Source: Oscillospiraceae bacterium UBA4632 (GTDB lineage Bacteria > Bacillota > Clostridia > Oscillospirales > Oscillospiraceae). Taken from it: DNA of 45,383 nt. Under the pieces are notes generated by a model. It was not told where the DNA came from, ran no database searches, and worked only from the letters and a program-made list of their open reading frames with translations. The stretch lies in assembly GCA_002405995.1 (NCBI GenBank), contig DHMW01000075.1, positions 1 through 45,383 of the forward strand, in the 5' to 3' direction. The position numbers were made by a program, and so were the translations under genes. This document shows, in pieces, positions 16,782-24,951 of the stretch (the first letter of the stretch is position 1; the number at the start of each line of letters is the position of its first letter).

Positions 16782-17477
16782 TTAACCGCCTTTCTTCCAG
16801 CTCCCGCTGTAGATCCACGGGAGCGCCTTGTGCCAGCCGCCGTCATAGATCCACATCTGGTATCGGTGCCAGCCGCCGTCGTAGATCCAGACGTAGCCCG
16901 TTGCGTTTTCCTGCCATACCGCGTACAGCGTGTGCGACGCGCCCGGGTAGCTCGTCGTGCCGTACACGGTGATACTGCCGCCCGCCGGATAGATCGCCCC
17001 CGAGCCGTTGAGCTGCCAGCCGAGGAACGTGTAGCCGCTGCGGACCGGCGTGGTGTACGGGATGGAGAATCGGATGTACCCCGTCCCGTCCGTGCTGGAT
17101 CCGTACTGCGTGTCCGGCGCGCCGCTGCCGCCGTTGGCGTAATAGCTCAGCGCCGCGTAGTAGGTGACCGTCGGCGAGCCGCTGACCTCCAGCCTGATCT
17201 GCACGTTGCTCGCGCTCGATACGTACCCAACCGTGCAGGTGGTCGAATACTGATAGTAGACCGTGCCGTCTACATTGATGATCCACTGCGCCACGCTCAC
17301 GCCTGATTGCAGGCTCGGCGTGATGCTAATGCCGGTCGTCAGCCCGGAGCGGTCGAAGCACGCCACCCCCGTCCCCGCAGGGGTCGCCGTGCCGAGATAG
17401 GATCCGCTGCTGCTGTAGACCGCGAGCGAGTTGATGCCCGCGCCGCTCGGCGCGTACAGTCTGACGCGATAGCTCAT
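16782..17477 (-). CDS. Tail protein with InlB-B-like repeat and three C-terminal WIYxGxW repeats
   Basis: The 231-residue protein has an N-terminal beta domain (1-105). A repeat of the Listeria-Bacteroides/InlB-B type follows (about 110-190: GYTFLGWQLNGSG, then HTLYAVWQEN), and then three 12-residue units starting at W197, W209 and W221 (WIYDGGW, WIYDGGW, WIYSGSW). Aromatic-rich short repeats are typical of cell-wall or sugar binding. It probably adds to host adsorption at the tail tip. Confidence 0.7.
   Translation of the reverse strand: MSYRVRLYAPSGAGINSLAVYSSSGSYLGTATPAGTGVACFDRSGLTTGISITPSLQSGVSVAQWIINVDGTVYYQYSTTCTVGYVSSASNVQIRLEVSGSPTVTYYAALSYYANGGSGAPDTQYGSSTDGTGYIRFSIPYTTPVRSGYTFLGWQLNGSGAIYPAGGSITVYGTTSYPGASHTLYAVWQENATGYVWIYDGGWHRYQMWIYDGGWHKALPWIYSGSWKKGG
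16831..16891. repeat. 36-bp tandem repeat coding for WIYDGGWH units
   Basis: TGCCAGCCGCCGTC(A/G)TAGATCCA occurs at 16831 and 16867, exactly 36 bp (12 codons) apart; a more diverged third copy lies just before. Confidence 0.85.
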
Positions 17478-17478
17478 G

Positions 17479-18561
17479 TCAGCTCACCAGCTGGAAGTAG
17501 ACCTGCCCCTGCGATACCGCGCCGCTCGGCGCGGCGGTGCCGTACATGTATGTGCTCAGCACCAGCGGCGCGCCGCCAAGGGACACGACGTTGCTCAGCG
17601 TGATGAATGCGCCGCTGCCGGACGCGAGGAACACGTTGCCCGCCGGCTGCATCTGGATGCCGCCCTGGTTGGTCAGGAAGGCGATGCCCATGCCGGTGCT
17701 CGTGTACGAGAGCTGCATCGCGCCGACGGTGTTGCCGCTGCCGTCCTTCAGCCCGACGGAGTTGCCGCGGATGACCGACGCCTCCACGCCCAGCGCGTAG
17801 ATGTAGTCCGCCGTGACCGTGCCGTCGATGATGGACACGACGCCGGTTGCCGTCTGGTAGCCGCTGTCGTTATCCAGCTCGCTGAGCTTCGTCGGGATGT
17901 CGTCGTCCATCGCCACGCCGCCCGGCAGCTGCCCGACCACCAGCGTGCCGGTGATGTTGGCGGCGCTGACGTACAGGCTCCCCGTCTCGATGCTGCTGCC
18001 CTTGATCTTGGTCGTGCCGCTCGCGTCGGTGATCGTCACGCCGTCCACGGTGGTCTTCAGCTCGGTGTAGTTGCTCTCCAGCCCGTCCACCCGCAGCGTG
18101 ATCGCCTCGCTCGTCTTGGTGATCAGCGACCGCGCCTTTGCCATGTTGCGCTCGATCTGCCGCTGCGCGGGGGACTTGTAGGGATACTCGTCGTCGATCT
18201 CGTCCGCGTCCGGCGCGGAGATGTCCGGCGCATAGAGCGCGTCAAAGGTGACGTCCGTCGAGATGAGCGGCACGTAGTACCCGTCCACGATCACGCCGTC
18301 GCCCAGCTCTGCCGCTGGGTCGAGCAGCGCGCTGCGCCCCTCGTAGCCCATGTGCGCGTAGCCGCTGACCTTGGCGAGGATCGCCGCCGCCATCGCCTCT
18401 GTGCCGTCCGGCTGCAGCGCCGTCAGCGTCCGCCCGGTGTCCGATCCGGACACCGCAGTCACGTCGCCGTTCTCGTCCAGCAGCTCCACCTTCGTGATCG
18501 GCTGCGATCCGATGCCGGGCGCAAAGCTCGCGAGGCTGCGCCCCAAAGCAGTCTTGTCCAT
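17479..18561 (-). CDS. Phage tail hub / tail endopeptidase-like protein, C-terminal part
   Basis: The 360-residue protein begins in a domain that looks like the continuation of a baseplate hub (LLDPAAELGDGVIVDGYYV, DEYPYKSPAQRQIERNMAKARSLI). It moves through a short coiled coil (ITKTSEAITLRVDGLESNYTELKTTVDG) to a beta-helical region with ITDASGTTKIKGSSIETGSLYV. This arrangement is typical of siphoviral tail endopeptidase/spike proteins. Its ATG has AGGAGG 7 bases upstream and lies 18 bp after the previous stop. Confidence 0.75.
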   Translation of the reverse strand: MDKTALGRSLASFAPGIGSQPITKVELLDENGDVTAVSGSDTGRTLTALQPDGTEAMAAAILAKVSGYAHMGYEGRSALLDPAAELGDGVIVDGYYVPLISTDVTFDALYAPDISAPDADEIDDEYPYKSPAQRQIERNMAKARSLITKTSEAITLRVDGLESNYTELKTTVDGVTITDASGTTKIKGSSIETGSLYVSAANITGTLVVGQLPGGVAMDDDIPTKLSELDNDSGYQTATGVVSIIDGTVTADYIYALGVEASVIRGNSVGLKDGSGNTVGAMQLSYTSTGMGIAFLTNQGGIQMQPAGNVFLASGSGAFITLSNVVSLGGAPLVLSTYMYGTAAPSGAVSQGQVYFQLVS

Positions 18562-18579
18562 TTCGTTTCCTCCTGCGCG

Positions 18580-19227
18580 TCATCCGCTCTGCGCCGGCAG
18601 GGAGTTCAGCCCCACCAGCAGCAGCTTTCCCTCGTCCGTGATGCTCCAGTTGCCCGCGTTGGCGACGGCGATGCGGGAGAGCGCCTCGCGCATGGTCATG
18701 TCGCCCGCCTCGTCCACCGGGTACTGCACAGGGAACGCCGTGTCCAGCACTGTGCGGCTGTCCACCTCCACGCCCATGCGCTGCGCAATGTCCGCGACTG
18801 CCGTCGCTGCCGGCATGGGCCAGTTTTCAGCGTCATACGTCTCGTCGAGCCACGTTTCCTCTGCCTTGAGCATCGCGTCGTACCCGTGCACGCTCAAAAC
18901 GCCCGTCACGCGGTCGGTCTTGCGCGTGGAGAAGAAAAACACGCCCTTCGGGATCCACTCGCTCGCCTGCGTGCCGAGCGTCAGCCGCACAAAGACCTCG
19001 ATCTTGGCCTGCCGCGGGATCGTCCCCTGCGGGATGATCTCCACGTCGATCTGCCGCGCGCAGCAGCTGCCGATGCCGAAGGTGGAGTACAACCCGCCGT
19101 AGATCGCGAGCGACCTGCGCACGATCTTGTCCTGCCCGTACTCCACGCCCGCGATCCTGAGCTTGACCTCGGTGACGTGCATGGGATCGGCGAGCAGCTG
19201 CCGCCAGAGGTCACTCACACTGTGCAT
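18580..19227 (-). CDS. Phage tail hub protein, N-terminal part
   Basis: The 215-residue protein has an N-terminal beta domain (VTEVKLRIAGVEYGQDKIVRRSLAIYGGLYSTFGIGSCCARQ) followed by a hub-like domain (GVFFFSTRKTDRVTGVLSVHGYDAMLKAEETW; TAVADIAQRMGVEV; MTMREALSRIAVANAGNWSITDEGKLLLVG). The last element is the recurring hub motif of siphoviral baseplate proteins. The following gene seems to supply the rest of the hub, so the two proteins probably assemble together. Confidence 0.75.
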   Translation of the reverse strand: MHSVSDLWRQLLADPMHVTEVKLRIAGVEYGQDKIVRRSLAIYGGLYSTFGIGSCCARQIDVEIIPQGTIPRQAKIEVFVRLTLGTQASEWIPKGVFFFSTRKTDRVTGVLSVHGYDAMLKAEETWLDETYDAENWPMPAATAVADIAQRMGVEVDSRTVLDTAFPVQYPVDEAGDMTMREALSRIAVANAGNWSITDEGKLLLVGLNSLPAQSG

Positions 19228-19231
19228 CCCG

Positions 19232-19600
19232 TCACCTCTGCGTGAAGCGTAGCGTCTGCCCGCTCCAGTACCGCCCGCTCACGTCCTGCAGGAGATACGC
19301 AAGCTCCAGCCCATCCACGGTCATGTCCTGTGTCACCTGCGCGCCCAGCGCGGCGTTGTAGTAGCTCACGCTCAGGCTCGTGCCGCGCAGCGCCGCAGCG
19401 AAGGCCGCCGCTTCCGCGTCTGTGATGTCGTTGAGCGGCACGTCGCACCAGCCGCGCCAGCGGATGACCGTGCTGTGCCGCACGCGGTCCATCGTCTCCA
19501 CCTCGCTGCTGTAGACGGGCGTGATGCCCGACGCAAAGCCGTACTGGTTGCACGAGGCGGAGAGGTCGGTGCCGTTGATTTTGAAAGTAAGATTCTTCAT
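19232..19600 (-). CDS. Phage tail protein, probable distal tail/tail tip connector
   Basis: The 122-residue beta-rich protein (MKNLTFKINGTDLSASCNQYGFASG, GWCDVPLNDITDAEAAAF, LELAYLLQDVSGRYW) is coded directly after the tape measure (ATGA overlap at 19597-19600) and before the hub. Position argues for a distal-tail type connector; family not recognised with certainty. Confidence 0.7.
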   Translation of the reverse strand: MKNLTFKINGTDLSASCNQYGFASGITPVYSSEVETMDRVRHSTVIRWRGWCDVPLNDITDAEAAAFAAALRGTSLSVSYYNAALGAQVTQDMTVDGLELAYLLQDVSGRYWSGQTLRFTQR

Positions 19601-21066
19601 TGGATCGCCCTCTGATTCCGTTGCTGATACCGGCTCACAGTCTGCCCGACCTTCTTCCCGTCCAGCAGGATGGTCGAGGTCACATTGATGGTCTGCGCTT
19701 GCTCGCGCGGAACGTCGCCGGAGCTGTTCCGGCTCGTCCTCCAGTTTTCCTCGCCGCTGCTTGCGCCATTCAAATGGGCTTTGAGGCGGTCCTCGGCGGC
19801 AGTGCGGGAGTTTCTGGAGTTGTAAGCCTTTTCATAGAGCGCATCTCCGTGCTCGCTGATCTTCAGCACACTGTCGAGCCAGTTGTAGGCATCCTTCAGT
19901 GCGCCGACCCACGCCTCGACCGTGTCGATAGCAACGTTGACTGCGCCAGCAAACGTGTTTTTAATGCCTGCCGCAACCGGCGCGAGCCGCTCGCCGAGCC
20001 TGCCCATCGCGTCATCGACCTTGCCCTGGCTCTCGTTGTAGGTGATCAGATCTCCGTTGGCGTCGCGCCATGCCTGCCCTGCGTCAGGGAGATTCTGCGT
20101 TGACAGCTGATCGAGCACGATCTGCGCGCGCTCCATCGTTCCGTTGGCGCTCTCCAGCTTCACGTTGAAGTCGTCTTCGCTGACGCCTGCCCAGTTGAGG
20201 ACGTCGGCGAAGGTGCCCGTGACCTTGCCGGTCTGGATGGTCTCGTTGATGGCTTCGGAAAGCCCGTCGATCGGGATGCTGTCGCCATAGGTCGCCCAGG
20301 CGCCGGTCGCCGCGTCGATCATCGTGATGAGATCGCTCTGGCTCAGACCGATGGCCTGCAGGTTGGCAATTGTCGTCGCCGCCGTCTGCGTGTCGCCCAG
20401 CACGCCGTAGAGCCGCTGGTACGCTTCCGCCGTCTGCTCGGTGGAATAACCCGCCTGCTGTGAACTGACCTCCAGCGTCCCCATGATCTTCCGATATTCC
20501 GCCGTGTCGTCCACGATGCCGATGATCGCGTCGCCCACAGCTTTGGCTCCTGCCACGATCGCGCCGCCGGTCAAAAAGCCCTTGAGGTCGTCCAGCTTGC
20601 TGAGCAGCCCGCCGCTGCCGCCGAGATCGTCCCCCGCGTCCTTGACCTCGCGGCCAAAGCCGTCGATGCTGCTGGCGCACTTGTCGGCGCTCTTGCGCGC
20701 CTCGTCGAGATATCTCTCGTTGTCGCCCAGCGCATTATTCATGTTGATCAGCTCTTTCTTAGCCCAATTGAGCTGCTGGCGGTAGCCGTCCGTCCGCTTG
20801 TCGTTCTCGCCGTAGGCGTCGGCCGCATCCTTGACGGCCCGCTCCAGCGCCTTGACCTTCTCCGTCTGCTGCTCCTGCTCGCGGCGAAGGATCTTATTTT
20901 TCTCGGTCAGCGCCTCCATGCTATTGGCCTGGCCTTTGAATTCCGCGTCCACGAGGCTCATCTCGCTGCGCATCGTCTTCAGGTTGCTGTTGGCCTCGCT
21001 CATCGAGCGCTTGAATTCCTGCTCGCCCTCGACGGAGAGCCGCGTCGTGATCGTCCTGGTCGCCAT
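19597..21066 (-). CDS. Phage tail tape measure protein (short)
   Basis: The 489-residue protein has an N-terminal coiled coil (about 10-125: GEQEFKRSMSEANSNLKTMRSEMSLVDAEFKGQ, EQQTEKVKALERAVKD) and a hydrophobic GGAIVAGAKAVGDAIIGIVD stretch near 170. A TP901-type core with TMIDAATGAWATYGDS follows. At about 0.15 nm per residue, this length predicts a short siphoviral tail of about 70-75 nm (inference). It starts directly at the stop of the frameshifted chaperone. Confidence 0.88.
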   Translation of the reverse strand: MATRTITTRLSVEGEQEFKRSMSEANSNLKTMRSEMSLVDAEFKGQANSMEALTEKNKILRREQEQQTEKVKALERAVKDAADAYGENDKRTDGYRQQLNWAKKELINMNNALGDNERYLDEARKSADKCASSIDGFGREVKDAGDDLGGSGGLLSKLDDLKGFLTGGAIVAGAKAVGDAIIGIVDDTAEYRKIMGTLEVSSQQAGYSTEQTAEAYQRLYGVLGDTQTAATTIANLQAIGLSQSDLITMIDAATGAWATYGDSIPIDGLSEAINETIQTGKVTGTFADVLNWAGVSEDDFNVKLESANGTMERAQIVLDQLSTQNLPDAGQAWRDANGDLITYNESQGKVDDAMGRLGERLAPVAAGIKNTFAGAVNVAIDTVEAWVGALKDAYNWLDSVLKISEHGDALYEKAYNSRNSRTAAEDRLKAHLNGASSGEENWRTSRNSSGDVPREQAQTINVTSTILLDGKKVGQTVSRYQQRNQRAIQ

Positions 21067-21230
21067 TTACTGCCCGTCCTCCTCTCTGCGCAGCCCGCGC
21101 CGCCGGATCTCCAGCTCCTGCAGGTCAAGCACCTGCCCCGGCGTCAGCAGCAGCCCCTCGCGCACGCTCAGGCGCAGGAACTGCGTGAGGAGATCCACCC
21201 ACCACGAGCGCGTTATGTCAGTTTTTTCGT
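21067..21230 (-). CDS. Tail assembly chaperone frameshift extension (gpT-like)
   Basis: These 54 codons (NEKTDITRSWWVDLLTQFL ... LRREEDGQ) lie in the -1 frame relative to the upstream gene and have no start of their own at the right place. They follow an A9 run containing the slippery heptamer A AAA AAA. A -1 slip makes a 180-residue fusion, as in lambda gpG-gpGT. The stop TAA abuts the ATG of the tape measure gene. Confidence 0.85.
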
Positions 21231-21608
21231 TTTTTTTTGCAATTCCTCGAGTCCGAGGTCGCGCTCGCGTTTTTCGTGTTCCTCCTCGCGGGAAAAACCG
21301 AGGGAGATCGCCTCGCGGATCGCGTCCTTCGCTCCCGCCACGTCCAGCGGCTTGAGATGCGCCTTGAAGTACTCCACCGGCACGATCGGCCCGCGGTCGA
21401 GCCCCTGCCACCGCCGCACCAGCTCGCCCTGCTCGGCGAGCTTTGCGAGCAGCCAGCAGGTATTTTCAAAGCTCTTTTTGCTCGCCCCTTCGATGCTCTT
21501 GGTAATAAACTCCTTATAGCCGAATTTGTCATAAGCGTCAAACAGCGCCTGCCCGTTCAGGCACAGGTAGAACGTGCGCCCGTCCAGCTCATAGGAAATG
21601 GTTTTCAT
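21213..21608 (-). CDS. Tail assembly chaperone (gpG-like), unshifted product
   Basis: The 131-residue protein (MKTISYELDGRTFYLCLNG, EYFKAHLKPLDVAGAKDAIREAI, ending ELQKKTKKLT) lies between the major tail protein and the tape measure, the standard place of tail chaperones. The start at 21608 has a GGAGGAG site; the longer frame from 21704 would cross the upstream hairpin and gene end. Part of the ribosomes should shift at 21231-21237. Confidence 0.85.
   Translation of the reverse strand: MKTISYELDGRTFYLCLNGQALFDAYDKFGYKEFITKSIEGASKKSFENTCWLLAKLAEQGELVRRWQGLDRGPIVPVEYFKAHLKPLDVAGAKDAIREAISLGFSREEEHEKRERDLGLEELQKKTKKLT
21230..21238 (-). promoter_or_regulatory. Programmed -1 ribosomal frameshift site
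   Basis: The minus-strand reading frame is CAA AAA AAA ACG; the heptamer A AAA AAA (21237-21231) allows both lysyl-tRNAs to re-pair after a one-base back-slip and continue as AAC GAA AAA ACT. Confidence 0.82.
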
Positions 21609-21630
21609 TGTGTGCTCCTCCTGATAGGGA

Positions 21631-21658
21631 AAGAAGCGCAGCGGGCGCTGCGCTTCTT
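21631..21658 (-). terminator. Attenuator-type hairpin after the major tail protein gene
   Basis: A perfect 12-bp stem AAGAAGCGCAGC / GCTGCGCTTCTT with a GGGC loop lies 6 bp after the major tail protein stop and ahead of the chaperone RBS. A short pyrimidine run (CTTCTTTCCCT) follows on the minus strand. It probably reduces readthrough into minor tail genes. Confidence 0.6.
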
Positions 21659-21664
21659 GGATTT

Positions 21665-22252
21665 TCAGCCGCCCGTCGCAGCCTTGATCTTGCTGTTGAC
21701 CCACGCCGCAGCCTTGGCTTCCGTGTCAAACTCGGGGCTTTTATGCTTATATTTCCCGTAGAGCGGCTCGAACACCGTGAAGCTGAGCTTTTCGTTGCTC
21801 AGCACGATGCTGTCGCCCTTGGTGCTGTACTCCTCGCCCTCCATATTCGCCTTGACCTTGGGGTAGTAGATGCCCTGGTAGTACTTTGTGCCGTCGTCCT
21901 TGACGCGGTTGGTGTAGAACGCCAGGCTGCCATAGGGCGCGCTGTCGCTGCCGCCGAATTTGAGGTCGCTGTCGTCCTCGTCCGTCCCCAGCTCCGCGCC
22001 GGTCAGCGCGGAGGCGTTGGCGTTGGAGAGGTACAGCGTCTCAACGGCAAGCGAGCCGTCCTTGAATTCCACAATCTCCACTGCCTTGACGTTGTCGCCG
22101 TAGGCGGCGACGCGGTTAAAGTTGATCGTCTCCGTGATCTTGTTCAGCTTGCCGAGATTCACCGGCGTGCCGAGCTTGGGCAGCGCGCTTGCCGTCTCGG
22201 GATTCGTCGCGGCGAACGGCGCCCACTGGATCATCTTTGCTCCGTAGTGCAT
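21665..22252 (-). CDS. Phage major tail protein (tube)
   Basis: The 195-residue protein reads MHYGAKMIQWAPF, ITETINFNRVAAYGDNVKAVEIVEFKDGSL, and PYGSLAFYTNRVKDDGTKYYQGIYYPKVKAN, the phi13/TP901 type of siphoviral major tail protein. It assembles into the tail tube. It lies between the connector genes and the chaperone pair, and its own hairpin follows it. Confidence 0.9.
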   Translation of the reverse strand: MHYGAKMIQWAPFAATNPETASALPKLGTPVNLGKLNKITETINFNRVAAYGDNVKAVEIVEFKDGSLAVETLYLSNANASALTGAELGTDEDDSDLKFGGSDSAPYGSLAFYTNRVKDDGTKYYQGIYYPKVKANMEGEEYSTKGDSIVLSNEKLSFTVFEPLYGKYKHKSPEFDTEAKAAAWVNSKIKAATGG

Positions 22253-22263
22253 ATGCTTCCTTT

Positions 22264-22698
22264 CTACAGCCCTTTTTCTTCGAGGAATCGGCTGTACACC
22301 TCAAACTCCGCCGCCACCGCGGCGTCCGCGCACGTTTCGTTTGCGGTGCGGATAAAGCTGCGAGCGGGAATATCCCGCGTGCCGTACTCGTTGACGAAGG
22401 CGATCTCCGCGTTGCGCGTAGGCTTTGCGCCGTCGCTGTGCTTCCGGCTGCCGGTCGGTGTTACATAAAGGATGCGGTGCCCGTCGCGCAGCTTGGGCTT
22501 GCCTTTTTCGATCGACTTTGCCGTGTCTCCCTTGGCATATGGGCCGACGAGCATCCTCTTCGCAGATTCCCGCTGTGCCTCCACGATTACGTCGGCGCGT
22601 GCATCGAGCATCGCGTCAATGACCTCGTCCGGCAGCTCTGCGACCTCCTTTAGGGAGAGCGACAGCTCATCGATGCCGGAAAATTCAACCCGTGCCAT
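22264..22698 (-). CDS. HK97 gp10-family head-tail connector protein
   Basis: The protein has 144 residues from MARVEFSG at 22698. The family pattern is visible in IDAMLDARADVIVEAQRESAKRML, then TPTGSRKHSDGAKPTRNAEIAFVNEYGTRDIPARSFIRTA. It helps join head and tail. It overlaps the end of the preceding gene by 14 bp. Confidence 0.9.
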   Translation of the reverse strand: MARVEFSGIDELSLSLKEVAELPDEVIDAMLDARADVIVEAQRESAKRMLVGPYAKGDTAKSIEKGKPKLRDGHRILYVTPTGSRKHSDGAKPTRNAEIAFVNEYGTRDIPARSFIRTANETCADAAVAAEFEVYSRFLEEKGL

Positions 22699-23053
22699 CG
22701 TTTTCCGCCTTCCAGCGCCCCACGGCGTCAAATTCCAGCACGTAGTGCTGCCCTGTGGCGTCTGTGGCGTTCTCGATGCTCGGCAGGGTAAAATCATCCA
22801 CCGCCGCAATCGCGTCGCGCAGCGCGTGCCGCACGGCCAGCGTGGAGGCTTTCAGCGGCGCGAAGTAGTGCACCTGCACCAGTGCCCTCGTCAGGCACGC
22901 CGCGTTGTCGCCGATCCCCTCCGGCAGCTCCGTATAGTTGAACGTGCAGTACCGCTCGGGCGGCGTCTCGCCCGCCTCGGTGACAAGGATATCCGGCACG
23001 CACACCGGCACGACGGGGGAGACGGCCGCGATGATCTTCTCATTCAGCGTCAT
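22685..23053 (-). CDS. Tail terminator/minor structural protein
   Basis: The protein has 122 residues from MTLNEKII at 23053, with AGGAGGGG upstream. Sequence such as PERYCTFNYTELPEGIGDN and ALVQVHYFAPLKASTLAVRHALRDAIAAV resembles siphoviral tail terminator/completion proteins that lie next to the gp10-like gene. Confidence 0.75.
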   Translation of the reverse strand: MTLNEKIIAAVSPVVPVCVPDILVTEAGETPPERYCTFNYTELPEGIGDNAACLTRALVQVHYFAPLKASTLAVRHALRDAIAAVDDFTLPSIENATDATGQHYVLEFDAVGRWKAENDGTG

Positions 23054-23394
23054 ACCGTCCCCTCCTGCGTGTGCCGCTCGCACCAGTACTCCGTGTAGGT
23101 TCCCTCGTCGCCGTAGGCGTTGAGATACAGGATGTCGTAGTCCCGCCCGTCATATCGGATCGTGAGCCGCCGGTCCTGGATATCGGTATAATAGCGCGTC
23201 AGAAAGCGCACCTTTGCCTCGCCGAACTCTGCGCCCGCGCGCACCAGCTCCGTGCCGCTCGTCTGGCTGTACTGCGCCCAGACCTCCCGCACCGGCGCCG
23301 GCGCGGCAGGGGAGGGGTAGCCGTCCCTGTCGCGCGCCGCCGGCTGCCGCAGAAATTGGATGCGCTTTGAGAGCTTCCCGGCGTCCACGTGCAT
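23050..23394 (-). CDS. Phage head closure protein (SPP1 gp16 family)
   Basis: The 114-residue protein (KLSKRIQFLRQPAARDRDGYPSP, VWAQYSQTSGTELVRAGAEFGEAKVRFLTRYY, LTIRYDGRDYDILYLNAYGDEGTYTEYWC) matches the head-tail adaptor (stopper) family. ATG 23394 overlaps the stop of the previous gene (TGATG); GTG 23397 is an alternative. It seals the portal and docks the tail. Confidence 0.88.
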   Translation of the reverse strand: MHVDAGKLSKRIQFLRQPAARDRDGYPSPAAPAPVREVWAQYSQTSGTELVRAGAEFGEAKVRFLTRYYTDIQDRRLTIRYDGRDYDILYLNAYGDEGTYTEYWCERHTQEGTV

Positions 23395-23717
23395 CACGCG
23401 CCCTCCTCTCCGCCGCCGGCGTCCGCATTGGATGCCGGCTCGCAGAGCTTCAGCTGGTTGATCATCATCCGCACGATGCGGTTTTCGCCGGCGGCCTGAT
23501 CGACGGCGAGACCGCGCCGGTCGTACTGCTCAAGAGTCAGCGCCTTGACGCACAGAAGGTACATCGCCGCCCTCGGCGTGCCCTCCTCCGGCTCGCTGCA
23601 CACACCGGAGAGCATATAGCCCTCCGCCGCGGCCACATAGCCGGGCAGCTCCGCATCGTCCGCCTCGACCTTGCAATAGTTGGCGATCTCCGCCAGCCGT
23701 CCGCTCGTCAGGCTCAT
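23394..23717 (-). CDS. Head-tail connector protein (HK97 gp6-like)
   Basis: The 107-residue all-helical protein (LTSGRLAEIANYCKVEADDAELPGYVAAAEGYML ... AAMYLLCVKALTLEQYDRRG) follows the capsid gene by 4 bp. It matches the adaptor proteins that form the ring under the portal. No strong ribosome site is visible, so translation may be coupled to the capsid gene. Confidence 0.87.
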   Translation of the reverse strand: MSLTSGRLAEIANYCKVEADDAELPGYVAAAEGYMLSGVCSEPEEGTPRAAMYLLCVKALTLEQYDRRGLAVDQAAGENRIVRMMINQLKLCEPASNADAGGGEEGA

Positions 23718-23721
23718 TTCT

Positions 23722-24939
23722 TTAAGAGCCGGACTTCGGCAGCGTCGCCACGACAACGCCCTTGTCAACCACGAGGTTGCCGCCGATCATTACGTCGCCG
23801 AGGATCGTCAGCAGGCGCTCCTGCGCCTTGTAGCTCTCATCCACGCGCACCGTGAAGTCGGAGAACAGGCCCAGCTCATAGTTGAGCGGGTTGCCGTAGA
23901 TCATGGTCTGGATCGGCGCGCTCGCGCTGGCGGTCGCGCCGCTCAGGCTCGTCAGGTCGGGGCAGAGGGTATAGGGGATGACCACGCCGCCGTCGCGGAT
24001 CACGCCCATGTTAGGATTCGCCATGTCCGGCTCGATCGTGAACAGGCGGCGCTTCTCGTTCGTGCCGCGCAGCGCTCCGATCGCCTTCAGGTCTGCCTTG
24101 GTCAGCAGCAGGCGCGCGCTGCCGCCCACCTCGGTGTCCGCGCCGTAAGCGAAGTACAGCGTGTCAAGCAGGTTGACGTCCACCGCGCTGACGTCCGCGC
24201 TTGCGAAGATGTCCGCGCCCGCCTTGTTCTTGGCGTTCTTCATGCCATACATCACATGGCTGGTCTCGCTGTCGCCGTTGACGATCAGCGCAGACGCCTT
24301 GCGGCGCATGGCGCGCATCGCCATGCCGTAGATCTTCGCGTAGTAGTCCGCAGGGGTGAGATTGCCGATGTTGCGGTCCACAAAGCTCGTCACGCTCATG
24401 TCGTAGGGCTTGATCTGCGCCACGCCGAAGGTCGGATCGGTGCTTGCCGTGCGCGCCGCGCCCGCAGTGCTGGCCACGGTGCCGACCTTGGCGTCCAGCT
24501 CACTGATCACATAGGGCTCCTGATACTCGCCCATACCGGTGAGGTTGATCACGCTGACCTGGTCGATGATCGCACTGATGGGCGCGTCGCCGCCGCGGAT
24601 GTCGCGGCCCACGCCGGTAGGCTCGGCAAGCGTGGTGGCCGCCAGCGTGATCGCCTTGCGGACCTCGTTGGCGGAGAACTTGACCTCGCCGCCCTTGCGC
24701 AGGATCTCCGCGCGTTCCAGCGCCTTGTCCCTCGCCTCGCCCGGCGTCTCCTTCTTCTGCAGGAACTGGCGGTCCTGCTCGTCGATCAGCGCCTTAACCT
24801 CGGCGATCTCCGTGTTGAGGTTGCCGATCTCCGTCATCTTCGCCTTGTAGTCCTCGCGCTTGCCCTCCTTGAGCAGGCTCTCAGCCTCCGTCAGCATGCC
24901 GGCGCGCTTTGCCAGCAGGTCATTGTACTTTCTGCGCAT
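23722..24939 (-). CDS. HK97-family major capsid protein
   Basis: In this 405-residue protein, the first ~100 residues are a charged coiled coil (YNDLLAKRAGMLTEAESLLKEGKREDYKAK), the delta/scaffold domain removed by the prohead protease. The HK97 fold follows (EPTGVGRDIRGGDAPISAIIDQVSVINLTG; KADLKAIGALRG; YGNPLNYELGLFSDFTVRVDES). It is placed directly after the protease gene. Confidence 0.94.
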   Translation of the reverse strand: MRRKYNDLLAKRAGMLTEAESLLKEGKREDYKAKMTEIGNLNTEIAEVKALIDEQDRQFLQKKETPGEARDKALERAEILRKGGEVKFSANEVRKAITLAATTLAEPTGVGRDIRGGDAPISAIIDQVSVINLTGMGEYQEPYVISELDAKVGTVASTAGAARTASTDPTFGVAQIKPYDMSVTSFVDRNIGNLTPADYYAKIYGMAMRAMRRKASALIVNGDSETSHVMYGMKNAKNKAGADIFASADVSAVDVNLLDTLYFAYGADTEVGGSARLLLTKADLKAIGALRGTNEKRRLFTIEPDMANPNMGVIRDGGVVIPYTLCPDLTSLSGATASASAPIQTMIYGNPLNYELGLFSDFTVRVDESYKAQERLLTILGDVMIGGNLVVDKGVVVATLPKSGS

Positions 24940-24951
24940 TTCGTTTCCTCC

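Noticed and set aside
21067..21411. An independent 114-residue gene between tail chaperone and tape measure
   Set aside because: Its N-terminal half is a shadow of the chaperone frame; only the part after the A9 run looks like protein, which fits a frameshift product better.
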